NCBI GenBank assembly: GCA_944470555.2
Contig: OX104130.1
Span: 55,275,491 to 55,339,490 of the forward strand
Origin: Heterobilharzia americana
Lineage: Eukaryota; Platyhelminthes; Trematoda; Strigeidida; Schistosomatidae
Length of the DNA stretch: 64,000 nucleotides
Direction of reading: 5' to 3'
A program made the position numbers and the translations under genes. This document shows, in pieces, positions 1 through 11,743 of this stretch; position 1 is the first letter of the stretch; every line of letters begins with the position of its first letter. The notes under the pieces were generated by a model, which did no database searches, was not told the origin of the DNA, and saw only the letters and a program-made list of their open reading frames with translations.

Positions 1-615
1 TCACCCATGATTTTCTTGGTTATGGTTGACTTGATTATACTGCAGACTGTGAGGAGCGAGAAGATGGGCGCACGTGGTTTGGTCGATGAAAAGACGCTGG
101 AAGAAGATTTGGACTTCGCTGACGATGATGACTTACGCCTTATGCCTTGTCGCACAAACTCGAGGATCTATAGACTAAAATTTACAAGTTGACAGAAGAG
201 GCGAGGTAGCGAAAACAGGACTTAACTTAGGTGAACGTAGAGAAGACATGGGTGATGAAGATACCCAACGAGCATCGTCAGCAACTAGCACCAATCACCA
301 TCAACGGTGGAAAACCTAAAAGAAGTTGTCTCTTTCACCTACTTCGGCAATCAGCATCGTTTCAACTACAGGTGGCAAACATGAGGATGTTAAAGCCAGG
401 ATCGGGAGACACAAAGACAAGCCTTCCTTCATTGGTCTGAAATCAGTGTGGAGGTCTACTGCACTGCACTCACCATAAGAGCAAGATCTGAGTTTTCGAC
501 AATAATGCCAAATCAGTACTTCTGTATGGTTGAGAGACTAACGAAAAGCATTTCCGACAAACTACAGACATACATCATCGACAGGTGCCGCCACGCTCTC
601 TCGCTCTATTCTGAA
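1..615 (+). mobile_element. RTE-clade LINE fragment A1 (reverse transcriptase, C-terminal part)
   Basis: This is a decayed piece of the reverse transcriptase of an RTE-type non-LTR retrotransposon. Near positions 90-165 the translation gives a catalytic-box region reading LDFADDDDLRLM, a duplicated form of the usual FADDL box. From about 240 it gives the family's thumb segment (KTWVMKIPNEH), which is repeated in the other RTE copies in this window at 616-1373, 11744-13228 and 52995-55365. Frameshifts and stops break it throughout and it is cut by the left edge. It ends where a second copy begins near 616. I am confident of the family assignment; the exact right boundary is approximate. Confidence 0.8.
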
Positions 616-1373
616 AAGGATACATGGGTGATGAAGATACCCAACCAACAACACCACCACCAACAACAAACTCCAATCACCATCAACGAGAGAAACTTAA
701 AGGAAGTAGACTCTTTCACCTACACCTACCTAGGCAGCAAGCTCTGTTTCAACAACAGGTGGCACAGGCACAGACGAGGATATCAAAGCCAGCCAAGATG
801 GGAAAGACAGCAAGACAGGCGTTCATTAGCCTGAAACCAGTGTGGAGATGTGCACTCAGCACGAAGCATGAACACGATGAGGATTTTCAACACCAACGTC
901 AAGTCAGTGCTTCTATGTAATGATTGAGAGACTTGGTGGTGCGTTATGAAAGGGATTTCCAACAAACTACAGACATTGATCAACAGCTGCTGCCTATGCT
1001 GGCTCGTTGCTGAAGCTCAGATGGTCAGAATAATGAGAATAAGCAAGGAAGCAAGGAAGTCTGGCTGGTTGGTGACGAACCAACCGAGAACGCATCAGTC
1101 AAGAAGTATGCAGAAGGAAGTGAAGATGGATTGGACTGGGCATAGACTGCGAAGGCCGACTGGGGACATGACGCGCCATGTGAGGTCGTCGAGTTGAACG
1201 CAGATGGGAGACGACGAGTTGGGTGTCGGAGGCGAGAGTGACATGGAGGAGATGGTGTGAGTAAGAATGAGAGCTTGTGGTCTTTCGTGGAGCCAGGTTC
1301 AAAGGTTTGCAGAGAACAGAGTGAGATGGAGACGTGCTACTGAGTCCGTATGTTCCACTAGGAACCCAAGGGA
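616..1373 (+). mobile_element. RTE-clade LINE fragment A2 (5'-truncated, intact 3' end)
   Basis: A second RTE fragment in the same orientation restarts at the thumb segment (TWVMKIPNQQHHH) that A1 already contained, so it is a separate insertion or a tandem junction. It runs through the C-terminal domain (segments such as QTLINSCC and MDWTGHRLRRPTGD) to the conserved C-terminal end TESVCSTRNPRDK and then directly into a TAA repeat. 5' truncation with a complete 3' end is what target-primed reverse transcription produces. The coding frame is broken several times, so it is not active. Confidence 0.85.
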
Positions 1374-1375
1374 CA

Positions 1376-1431
<56 letters not shown>

Positions 1432-1435
1432 TAAT
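1374..1435 (+). repeat. (TAA)n tail of the RTE LINE
   Basis: About 18 TAA units directly follow the RTE C-terminal codons. The reverse-strand RTE copies end in shorter, imperfect versions of the same trinucleotide run (about 11744-11768 and 52995-53006), so this is the element's 3' tail and not an unrelated microsatellite. Confidence 0.9.
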
Positions 1436-2239
1436 AGAAGTGCATTTCACAGAATTACCCCAAGGAGACAATTTCCGTTTTGGGAGGTTGCTTATTTCCG
1501 TTGATTATTTGACACTGTTATCATGAAGAAAGGTACGATTTTGACTGAAAAATCACTCTCCCGAAAACCTTGTATCATGGTCAGGCTTATAAGTTTATTC
1601 TATTTGGCGAGCAGAAGTTGGTGGCTTGAGTGTCCGAAAGTCCACAAAACCTCAAGTACCTGGATGCTTATTGGGACAAAATGTTGCATGGCAAGATGTT
1701 ATTCAGCAATTCGGTCACAACATCTTTTTAACGAGCTTGTATAAACCAGTTGATTTCTTCTTGCTCGCTTCTTGGTCGTGTGGAACGGTTCCAAGTCTTT
1801 GGCGGATTCCGATGCAGTAGATCCAGCCACTCGTCTCCTATAGCTCTGATATACAGAACAGAAAGTTAAGTGTTGATTTGTTTGTCCTGGACTTTGGTGC
1901 AGTTGGCTTCTTCAGATGTCGGGTTGCAGACAGTTCTTCGGACTGGTCGCTAGAGAGGGTTAGGGATAGTGAAGAGAAAACCTAGAAAGGTGAATTTGTG
2001 TGAGTAAAAGGGAAAAGAAAAGTGAACTAATGGAGTGGTCAACTTACACCTAAGTAAGGCGAAGAGGGGTGAAAAGATATGAAGAACTTAGGTAAGTGAG
2101 GCTAATTCATGGCAAGTGGAAGGGGTGAAAAGGGCTTACATGGTTACAATAGAAAGAAAATTGGTTGTAGAGTTAAAATAGTTGGGGGTGGCTTGACACC
2201 AGTTAATTTCTTCTGTTTAGTTCGTATTCCAGCTACATG
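1436..2239 (-). other. probable 3' UTR of the CR1 LINE; no gene seen
   Basis: This stretch lies downstream, on the minus strand, of the CR1-type reverse transcriptase that ends near 2240. It has no long open frame on either strand. It is most simply the 3' UTR of that element plus a short spacer before the (TAA)n run. Its left limit is uncertain. Confidence 0.4.
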
Positions 2240-2269
2240 TCGGTAGACCGTGGGTCTCTATGTGACTGT

Positions 2270-4960
2270 CTAGCCTCTTCTTGAAGCTTTCAATAGATGG
2301 GGCGGAGACCACCTCTGCTGGTGGTGCGTTCCGGTACCCGCAGACTCGGAGGAAGAACTGTGAACGCACATGAGTTTTGATCTTTGGTGGGCTATTCTCT
2401 TAGGGTTTCCTCGAGGATCTCCATAGTAGCCACTCGGTAGTATTCCTCTGTTCGGGTGACTTGGGTCATTCAGTATTTTGTAAACCATTATCAAGTCACC
2501 TCGTAACCTTCGGTAGCTAAGAGACTATAGACCTAGGTCTTTCAGTTTATCCTCGTATGGTTTTTGTTGCATCCAAACAACCCCTTTTGTAGCTCACCTC
2601 TGGACTTTCTCCAGTAGGTTCATGCCTCTCTTTAGTTGTGGTGGAGCGAAGACGTTATGGACCTCCAAGTGGGGTCGTATGTAAGTCTTATAGAGTTTCA
2701 GAAAGGGCTCTTGGGTGAGGGCACCTTCTTGTCTACGCATAAAGTGTAGTACACCATATGCTTTTGAGGCATCACCAGGGTAGTTGGAACTGGTGTACAG
2801 TTCCTCCATCACCGTTAAACCCAGGTCTTTTCTATTGTGGTATGGGATAGACGTGAGCCAAAGAGATAGCAGGATACTTTCTGGGGATCGGGAGTGCAAA
2901 AAAAACATGGACCGGCACTTATCCAGATTAAATGCCAGTTCGTTATCAGTTCCCCATTCCTCTAGTGTTTTGAAGTCGTTCTGTAATGCACTCGATTCCG
3001 CTTCGCAAGTTGTTGCCCCCCATAACTTGACGTCATCAGGTATAGGGGAATCGGAGAGCTGATGAGTAGCGGGAGGTCATTCACGAACACTGGGAACAAC
3101 AGTGGACCCAGGATTTCTCCTTGTGAGACACCGGATGAGGATGTTCTCCAAGCTGAGCAGACCCTGTTGACTTTCGTGCAGAACTCCCTATTGTCTAAGT
3201 AGTTCTGCAGCCACGGTAGCACCTGCCGCGTATACCTAACCCAGATGTGTTATGTATTAGGGATGTGTGTGAGACAGTGTCAAAGGCTTTGACGAAGTCC
3301 AGAAAAATTGCATGGACCAGGACCTTGAGATCCCAGCACTCTGTCCAGTGATTGTAGGCCGTCAGTGGTTGGAGGCACAGGATCTACCCTTCCGGAAGCC
3401 ATGTTGAGCGTCACTGAGTGCTTGTTTTTTGTCCAGATGTTCCTGATGTGGTTGTCTATCACACTTTCCATAACTTTTGATATTACTGATAGAAGTGCTG
3501 TGGGTCTATAACAGTTAGGATTCTGCCTGTCTCCTCCTTTGAAGATGGGAGAAAGGATAGCCCGTTTACACTCTCGTGGGAGTTTTTGTTCATCCAAGGA
3601 GTATTGGAAGAGACTGCAGAGTGGGCCACTTAGGGTACTTGCACATTCTTTCAACACAGATGGGTGGATGTCTTTGCACACTGAGGATATTCCCGCACTT
3701 GGCTTTGATAGGTTGTCGAGAACTACAGCACAACTCCGCAGCGTCGGATAACGTTGGGGGCTGTTCTCGCAGTTGCTATGCGTACTCTCTTGATGGAATG
3801 TTGAGCTGTGTGTCAGATGTGGTGCTCAACATTTCGGTGACCTCCTGTCCGGAGAGGTTTTCTCCGTTCAGACCTTTTATGACACATGCTCCTTAGCTTG
3901 TTGATCTTCTCTTTGCTATGAATCGGTATAGGTTTTTGGGGTTTACCTCAGGCTTCTTGGCGAGGTTGGACTGCAATGACCTCGTGTCTCCCAGCACCCT
4001 GATGTTGCTTCGATTCTGTAGAGCTATGTATGCATCATGATCGTCCTGTTCTCTGGAGAGTCTGCATGTGTGCCATGCTCTTCTCTTGGCTTTTAGAAGG
4101 CGCTCAGTGCCTCTTTTTAGCCATGGGGTCCGATTTCTGGGTGTTGTTACTACCAAGGGGACGTTTTTGCGAGATGGCCGCCTTAAAATTATGCATTTTA
4201 CCAGTTCCCAGTGTTGGTAGACGGATAAGGAACACCAATCCACTGGCCCTGGAGCTCTTGATAGGCTTTGGTTCATACCTTCATAGTTTGCCCTGTTGTG
4301 GCAGAGGTAAGGGGGAGGTTCCTCCCATGATAACTGTTCATTGATTGCCAGGTCAAACACTACCATAGAGTGATCGTTGCTTCCGAAAGGAGTTTGGACC
4401 TGAACGTTTTCAACCAGATGGTGATCACTATTCAGTAGGTAATACAGTTTAGATGGTTTACCCTCTGACCCCAAGCGGGTGTTGTCGCTGATTTTTTCCT
4501 GAAGTCCAGCCATTTGGATGGCATTTAGCAGGTTACAGTCGAAATTCCGGCTAGGAGTCTTGCCACCTTTCTGTAGGCTGAGAGTTGGAGCGTTGAAGTC
4601 ACCAGCTATTAGAATCTGATCATACCCCAAAGTCGACACTGTGGATATTACCTGGAGTAGTTTTTGGTTGTGTTCCAAGTTGCTATTAGGGGACCTATAG
4701 ATTCCTCCATCTAGGAATTTGGTGTGTTTGACCGTGAAGTGACACCATATAGAGTCTGGAAGTTCTGCCAACACAGTGTCAGTAGTTTGTTCACTTCTGA
4801 ACCAAATGTTCACGTATATTGCAACTCCCCTCCATCCCTGTGTTCTCTGTCTCTCCTGAACAGAATCATGTCATCTATGTTAACTTCTGTGTCACTTATG
4901 TCTGGTAATAACCATATTTCTTTCAGGATCATGATTTTCGGGACAAGGTAGGAACAGAGG
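2270..4960 (-). pseudogene. CR1 LINE ORF2 (endonuclease + reverse transcriptase), disrupted
   Basis: The longest intact piece (4813-3893, 306 residues) carries the endonuclease: a YRSPNSN motif, the catalytic GDFNAP motif and a SNDHSMVVFD motif. The reverse transcriptase follows in separate frames: SPIFKGGDRQNPNCYRPTAL (3681-3280), SGVSQGEILGPLLF (3222-2962) and a palm and thumb with KLYKTYIRPHLE. The YADD catalytic box is damaged: only DDVKLWG survives, in a different frame near 3010-3035. The C-terminus (2494-2270) has the CR1-type ending MIMVYKILNDPSHP. No product is expected. Confidence 0.85.
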
Positions 4961-5673
4961 GGTCGGAGCTCTTACATTTTACTTTGGATTCCTCGCACCT
5001 TGCTGTAAAGACACTTGGAGGTACCTCTCGTAACGTGAGATGTCTCTGGGTTAACTAGTGGTGCAGGTTTGGATGTGAGGGTTTCTACTGACTGGACAGT
5101 TTCAATGGGTTGGCCCGGTTAAATCTTTTTCCGCGTCTGTTGGTGCAGTCGGTGGTGGGTAGAGGTTGCCGGTCTGACTATAAATGTCTCGGTTTAGGAT
5201 TACGGTGGCTTCAGCACAGGGAGTAACTGCTGTCTGTTGTTGTCGGAGTGTTCTCGGTCTGCTTTTACAGCAGCGAAAGTTACCACTTATGGTGCTCTTG
5301 ACTTTGTACCGTTTATAGTACTCTGGTGAGTACTTCTGGGGATTCGAAGTTGACAGCCATTAGTCTAGGTGAGGTCGTGGTTGTCAGATGCGAGGAGCGT
5401 GGCAGTCTGCTGATTGCCACTGCTGCAACCCCACTCAGCTCCATCCGAGACGAAAATCACTCTCATTGTTGGACATCATTGGTGTACTTATCACCTGGGG
5501 TACCGGTCACCATTTCAGGTATTCTATTTACGACCATGGTTGTGGGTTTTGGTGGACCAGCTGCTTCTCGAGTGGTCTTTCTTGACAACCATGATCGGTC
5601 AGATTTAGATCTAAAGTTGGAAGATCTGTTGATGACTAGGGTGTGTGACAGTAAGAGCAACTTTTCAGCGTCT

Positions 5674-6390
5674 CTAGTTGAGCCTAGAGTCACTCTCATG
5701 GGTGGTTTCCCTGCAGGTGAGTGGGTGTCTTTGTACAGTCAACACAGTTTTACCTCGAGAGCGCTCAGACCCAGCACAAAATGAGTCCCACTGCTGCCTG
5801 TCAAACTTGTCCTTATGTTCCGAAAGGCTATCATCACAGACAGGAACGTTAAATAGGATGACAGAGCTAGATTTGTCAGTGATGCCAACATTATCCGATC
5901 CCATAGGTGCATTTTCACAGATGATTCGAGCTTTTTTCTCCACCCTGACCCATGCCTTATGTTGTCCGCTGCTTGCAGTCTCTGGTGCGGCTTGATGGCT
6001 TGAGATGGATGCAGTTACCGTTGGTGTATGTAGCGTTTTGTTCGGCTTAGAACCTCTCATGTTTTTGACCTTCAGTAGGCCATTGCCGAAATCCTATGGA
6101 GAGTGAATATCTTCTGTGATAGTGGTTTGGACAGATATCTGTTTTTTTGGTTACTGGAGATTTATCGGTTACTATAAGTAAGCCTGAAGCTTGCTGGGGT
6201 CCCAGACGGCACTGTGGGCGAATGTATCAGAACCACGTGCACGGGTGCGCGTCATAAAGCTATAGTACTCATGTGGCACTTCTTTGTCACATCGGCAGTG
6301 CACCCGCCTGTTACACTCAAAAGCTGCATCAATTTCAGTGATGGTGAGAGCACATGTGTGGCAGTTGTCATCATGTCCATATGGTTTCAA
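5674..6390 (-). pseudogene. CR1 LINE ORF1 with PHD-like finger, disrupted
   Basis: Upstream of the endonuclease lie two pieces of the element's first ORF. The N-terminal piece (6390-6172) has closely spaced cysteines and histidines (CHTCALTITEIDAAFECNRR followed by VHCRCDK), matching the zinc finger often found at the start of CR1 ORF1 proteins, which bind nucleic acid. The second piece (6060-5674) contains SSVILFNVPV, similar to the fold-core motif of ORF1 proteins. The two pieces are in different frames, separated by stops. About 600 bp between here and the endonuclease (5000-5670) is noisy sequence of the same element. Confidence 0.65.
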
Positions 6391-6486
6391 GTGTCGAGTG
6401 AGGCATGAACTGAACTAATGAAAACAAATAAGTGATGACAGTATTGACAGTGATGTGAAAAGAACATCAGTTTTCATCCTTATTTA

Positions 6487-6792
6487 TTGGTGATAGCAAT
6501 GGAGGAATGCATTTTAAACGACAGCATTACCACATTTCCAGAATTTTCTTATTCAACATACTTTTTGACACCTTTTAATTTTCAAGCATCAGTGACTCCT
6601 GTTACCCCTTACAGTTTGAGAAGTCTTATGAATTGCTTCGCATGGCTTCTACAGGGTTTGCCTAATCATTATCAGTTTAAGGTTTCTGATAGTCTTAAAG
6701 AGAATGAGTACGGGCGAACTGTGTCGAAAGTTATTTATCATGGAATCATGAAAGACCACTACTCCACTGCCAAGATCTATCATCTCGTCTGA
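6487..6792 (+). CDS. unrecognised 101-residue open frame
   Basis: I do not recognise this protein. The frame is open for 101 codons in AT-rich DNA, from an ATG at 6487 to a TGA, with a mixed composition including clusters such as RSLMNCFAWLLQG and KENEYGRTVSK. No signal peptide, zinc motif or catalytic motif stands out. A pyrimidine-rich stretch ending in AG inside it (around 6612) could equally be a splice acceptor, so it might be a fragment of a spliced exon or of an unidentified transposon. It stands alone with no supporting neighbour. Low confidence that it is a gene. Confidence 0.2.
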   Translation: MVIAMEECILNDSITTFPEFSYSTYFLTPFNFQASVTPVTPYSLRSLMNCFAWLLQGLPNHYQFKVSDSLKENEYGRTVSKVIYHGIMKDHYSTAKIYHLV

Positions 6793-6799
6793 TCAAAGG

Positions 6800-9700
6800 C
6801 GTCTAGGAAGTGCAGCATACCTTTATCCTATTCTCCAAAGGTAAATATGAGACGCAGAAGCACAATAGGGGAAAAACAAGAGGTTCAGAGAATGTGGTTT
6901 TTGGCAGTTCCATTTCCTATATCTTTACAACAACTAAACTGAGATGAAAAATCAGAGCATCAAGATCAACCTGTGACTGTAAGTAAAGCAACTTTATTTA
7001 ACAAAGAACACACTGATATACAGTCATTCCTGAGAGAGCAAAGCAGCTTGGTCAAGAGTTGGGTTCACATTCTGATTCGTCAGCAATAGGATAAAATTGT
7101 CCAGTAAGATCTACCCTGCCTGCACTGTAACAAGAAACAAAGTTGAAGTCCAAAACTTCTACCTTAGGGGCTGATGACCTCAGAATGCTGATTTCGAATT
7201 ACGCCACTTAATATGAAATATAGATTTGCATAATATGTAGAACTACTTGTCAGGATAAAGTGTGATCACCGTTTACTACCCCTCCAAAGACAATGTCTAC
7301 TAGCAAAAGGAAAGAATCATAAATACCCAGTCCATAGTCGTTACGAATGGTCTGGTAAAATTTGACCACCGAATCTGATATAATCGTTGTATAAATAAGT
7401 TTTAATATAATCCCAATGTGTTTGAACGCTGGAAATGAGATTTTTCTGCACCTTCCAGTTTGGAAAACAAATCAGCCGACCAATAACTTAAATACAGAAA
7501 TTGTTATCTGTACCACTGAATGGTAGATATTTGGATATTTAGTAGAAATGAAATCTGAATATTCTGCTGACGAAGCTGTGGAATACATAGAGAAATGTTC
7601 AGATAAATCCTGTCTTGATTTCCCAAACATACTATCGACTAGATTGTAAAACAGTTGACGAAAGCTAGTTGGATCATTTCATCCGTGTAAAGATGTAGCT
7701 GGCCACTGACCGGCTACGTCTAATATAGCTTTCCATGTAAGTGAATGGGCATAGACGTGCTCAAACACTTTGCTGTTTGGCATTATTCGTGGTAGTGACC
7801 CACAACAGATCTAAATGAACAGTTTGCATCTGAGTGGTGAGAACTGTATCGTAAGCCTTCTCCAACTGTCACACAAACTATCGTGACAGCCGCGTATATT
7901 ACCAGTGTATTCACCGAATAGAGCTGTATAATCTGCATGCTCTCAATCTACTTAGGAGATTTCTATGACCAGATAGAACAATGAATAGGCGAATAAGGAG
8001 AGAAAGACGTTCACAAACATGTCTGACAAAAGTGAATAAAAATGGGTTAAGTAAACATCCTAGACTATAGCGAGTCAAAAATCCGGACAGAGCATGGAAA
8101 CCTGATATGGGTACTCACAGCCATATTTGAAACCTGTCCTATATTCTCAGATTTCCTATCTGTGAGCTTTAATTAGGCGTCAAATGGTCCTACAACGTGG
8201 AATCCCAGACAACATACCAGTCAAGCTTATCCTCTGTGGCTATCACAAAATGATTTTCCTTGGAAGTGACTGCAGAGTAAGCAATATCCTGTTGTTTAGT
8301 CCTGTGCATTGACCAAATTCTACCAACCACCTGGTAATGTGGTCACCAATCAGTATACCTAATCCATTCCTACTGTCCATTGATCGCAGCTTGAATGTCC
8401 CAGTGCTAACCTTTTATGACCGCAGTAATGGGTGACGCAGGTTTACACTTCTCAGATGACATGACTCCCACTGAATTAGCTGAAACACCCCGCTGACGAA
8501 CGTCAGCAAGAAGTCTGTGTGGAGCAGGGATTCACGCTAATCGGCCGCAATCCTCAAATATTTCATTTGTGGATAAACTCTCTAGGTGGTAGACAGTTGT
8601 AGGCTGTTAAACGGAAAGCTGCGAACTCCCATTTAGTACCTCCATGATGTACATCAGTTGGTGCTTGAGACAGGAATATGACATTATTTGATACTTGACA
8701 ACTAATTCACTTCGCCATTCTGGCCATTCAAAAACGAATCACACCATACAGCACCTAGTTTTAATGTCATTCTGTTGAATCATGAATTTCTTAAGGTCAG
8801 GAATATTGCAATCAAAACAGTAAAACAAAGAAATATTTCATCCTGGTATTTTGTACTACTAGAAGTAGTAACTTTTAACTAGAGTAATATGTTAGCTTCA
8901 AATGTCCTTAAATCCTACCAATCCATCAGCTGTAATATTGGTAAGGTCATGGACAAATGTATTTTTGATTTCTTCCGGATTTTTAAAAATGCTTACTACT
9001 TTTAACAAAGTGAGCAAAACATAAGTTTAGTTTAGGATTCGGCATTTATTCTTCATATGATCTCATTTCATAATTTTCCAGATCCCAAGCCGTTTCAAGT
9101 TACTGGTGTAAATATATAGGTTTAACTTACTTGTGTTGCATAATCTGCTCATCGTATTATCTATTTATCATTGACATTTCGTATTTCGATAAAGACTGTA
9201 TAATAAATATATATTTTGAAAGTGCTCTGGTAAACTCCGTGCATATCAATATTGGTGCATCAGTGGGTCAATACTAGGGCATTTGACCACTTCATTGGAA
9301 TCCGAAAGTGTACACCTTTTCAACTTTTGTTATGCTAACCATTGTCTGAACAATACTAGTAGAATGAATATTAATCGAGTTCGTAATCAATCGAAATGGC
9401 AACAGTTGTACAGCAAATAAGGTGGAATATGACAAATTTCATTAGACTATAAAGTGATATTTAGAATGTTTTAAGCTTTATTCCAGTTGATGAATGTATA
9501 ACATTTTAGGGAGTCAGTAAGAACACAGAAGGCAGATCAAGTCATGAATTTTTTCTCACTTATAGACAGAACTAACAATAACTATTAGAAATACAGACGG
9601 TACATAAATAAGCTAACCATTTTTGAATGAACTAACAGTTGACTGAAATGCATAAAGGCTGTCCAGTTGTTGATATCAGACGCATCTACCAAAGATGTAC

Positions 9701-10770
9701 TAAACAACGAAGATATTATTGCGCAAGTGGAATAATGAATCGACCAACACCAAGTCATGAAACACACAGAGTCGTTCAATGAAGAGACTCTTACCATTGA
9801 TTTCATTTTTGAAGCTATACAATGGTGATTATATACAATTTTCTTGAGTTAAAGTATTCACTGCTTGAAAATAAGTTGTTTCGTTTCGTATAGAGGATAT
9901 GGTAACAAGCAAGATAACTTGTCATTAGTCAATAAGAGACAATCAAAGATGCTAAGCCTAATGAATATCAATCACAGTTTAATAGAAGTTGAATATTTTT
10001 GACAACGAGTTGCACAACATAATAAAATACTTCGAGACTGAATTGTTATCGAAGAAACACAGAAACAAGTAAGAGTTGATGTTACTCACGAAGTTAGTAG
10101 AGTGAAAGAGGAGAGATAAGTAGTGGTATGAAGCGATAGAGATTAGGATTATGAAATGAGAAGGGGTTGAATTAGTCGCCTTTTTGATGGTCAGGCCCTT
10201 GATTATCCTTGCGCATAGCCAAAGCTAAGCGGACTGATGGAAATTCGGTAAGGTCATTTCGCAGCAAACCTACATGACGCCAGGTACAAAACTTAAGTTC
10301 ATAGATTCACTCCACTACACTGAACCACAGTCCATCACTCACAGTGACCCCAAGGTTTAATCTACCGACATGAACCTTCACCTTATTGTAATTATGCAAG
10401 GAATGACTTCGATATATTGTTGTCCAAGTGAATCATTTATGAGTCCTCCAGAAGTATATTAACAGTTGCCAGATTGTTGTACTCTATCACATTGTTTTTG
10501 CAAAATATCCCCTATGCATCAAATACTGTATGATCCTTCACATTCTTAGCACATAACAGTACCAGATGACAAGCCTCTAAACAGTGTGATTACTGTACAG
10601 TTGCCTCTTACCGCTTCGGATTTTTTCATGTGTATACGGCCGTTGGTTACCTTGGGTTCAGGAAACAATTCTCACAAGTCCCAGTAGATATTAATCGAAA
10701 TATCTGAGATAATTGTCGTTTGGTGAACTGGTGTCATGTATATTGGTTAATGATTGAAGGAGAAGTGAAA
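6800..10770. other. gene-free stretch
   Basis: AT-rich sequence with frequent stops in all frames. I see no transposase, reverse transcriptase or host-domain motif. Isolated short open frames (for example 9585-9806 on the minus strand) have no recognisable content. Confidence 0.5.
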
Positions 10771-10772
10771 TA

Positions 10773-10845
10773 CTGGGGCAAATGGGATTCAAACCAACAG
10801 CCTGTGTTACCAGACCGGTGATCTACCGACTGAGGTGCAAAACCC
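10773..10845 (-). repeat. tRNA-derived SINE head
   Basis: On the minus strand this reads like a decayed tRNA: an A-box-like segment (CTCAGTCGGTAGATCACC) followed about 30 bases later by a good B-box (GGTTTGAATCCC; consensus GGTTCGAATCC). The arms do not fold into a complete cloverleaf, so it is not a working tRNA gene. It is better explained as the RNA polymerase III promoter head of a SINE or a tRNA pseudogene. Confidence 0.6.
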
Positions 10846-11009
10846 AACTGCTGAACACATTATCTTTCAAAGTGGTCAGACCATGCAACTACTGTCAGTT
10901 GTGACTAAAAGTAGACGAACAATCAATAAATCAGATTCCTGTTTCATGTGAATGATAACCATCTTTGTGTTATCTGATCAGCTCACAATTTGTTCACCTT
11001 CATATACAT

Positions 11010-11632
11010 TTCCGTAAATATGGTTAAAATCACATACTAAATTCATCACGTTGATACTGTTCGATATTATATATCTAGAGACCTTTGATTCAAGCTCTAG
11101 AACAAGCTCTGTGCCTATTTGCGCTGCACCTCTGAATTCATTCTTCATGTTCGTTTGGCGATGCAACTCCATGTCATTCAGCCCTGAATTGAACTATTCT
11201 ACCAGTACGCTACTGCCACTTGTAGGACCGAAGTATATATTTATTTCTGGAACAGTTCACGGTGCTTCTGCATAATTCTATTTAAATGAAATATGTCCAC
11301 CGTTACTCAAGTTAAAATCAACAAGTTCCACAAATTTTTATCCAAGAATATAACTACTCAGGAGTGTTGAAACAGCCTAAAAAAATGATAAATTTTTGTT
11401 TCAGTTATCTAATTCCTAAAGTGGTCTCAGTGCGTGTAAGCATTCATTGAAATTTGGACTAAAACCTCGGTCACGACAAACAGATTCAAACAAAAGTCTT
11501 TCCAAGAAATGCCAAAGGTTGACGAATGCAAAAATATGAATGAAATCACGCACTATATTTATCACCTTAATACTGATCAGTATTATATGTTAAGAATCCA
11601 TGGGTATGAATTCCTTGGACCTTTATTTACAA
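11010..11632. repeat. two diverged direct copies of an unknown repeat
   Basis: The segment about 11010-11096 and the segment about 11527-11632 align over roughly 80-100 bases in the same orientation. Matching blocks include AAATCAC, ATTCATCACGTTGATACTG against ATTTATCACCTTAATACTG, and TATTATAT. Open frames over the two copies lie in opposite directions and neither resembles a known protein. This looks like a duplicated piece of an uncharacterised repeat family. Confidence 0.4.
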
Positions 11633-11728
11633 ATATCAGGTGGCTGCTTGTTCATATCTTACTGCAAATTGGATTTGCTTCCGGTGTTTTCCATCATTCC
11701 TCAACGCTCAGATTAGACTAAAAACACC

Positions 11729-11743
11729 AAAACTGTTTCAGAT
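11729..11743. repeat. target-site duplication, left copy (RTE copy B)
   Basis: The 15-base sequence AAAACTGTTTCAGAT occurs here and again at 13229-13243, exactly bordering RTE copy B. This is the expected footprint of target-primed integration. Confidence 0.9.

Larger units (their letters stand above)
2240..6395 (-). mobile_element. CR1-type LINE, full-length but decayed (element 1)
   Basis: This is a minus-strand non-LTR retrotransposon with the two-ORF layout of the CR1 clade. Read in its sense direction it has an ORF1 with a PHD-like cysteine/histidine finger (6390-5674), an apurinic-like endonuclease (about 4960-3893) and a reverse transcriptase (3720-2270). Known schistosome relatives are SR1 and SR3/Perere-3; assignment to a named family would need alignment. 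Stops and frameshifts interrupt every domain, so the copy is dead. It is unusual among the elements here in keeping most of its length. Confidence 0.85.

Noticed and set aside
3059..3092. CTGATGAG followed by CACGAAC, a hammerhead-core-like pattern.
   Set aside because: It lies within reverse-transcriptase coding sequence of the CR1 element, lacks the pairing stems, and the conserved residues of the protein explain it.
8483..8498. Short perfect hairpin GCTGACG-AA-CGTCAGC.
   Set aside because: Isolated, two-base loop, no terminator or RNA gene context; expected by chance at this scale.
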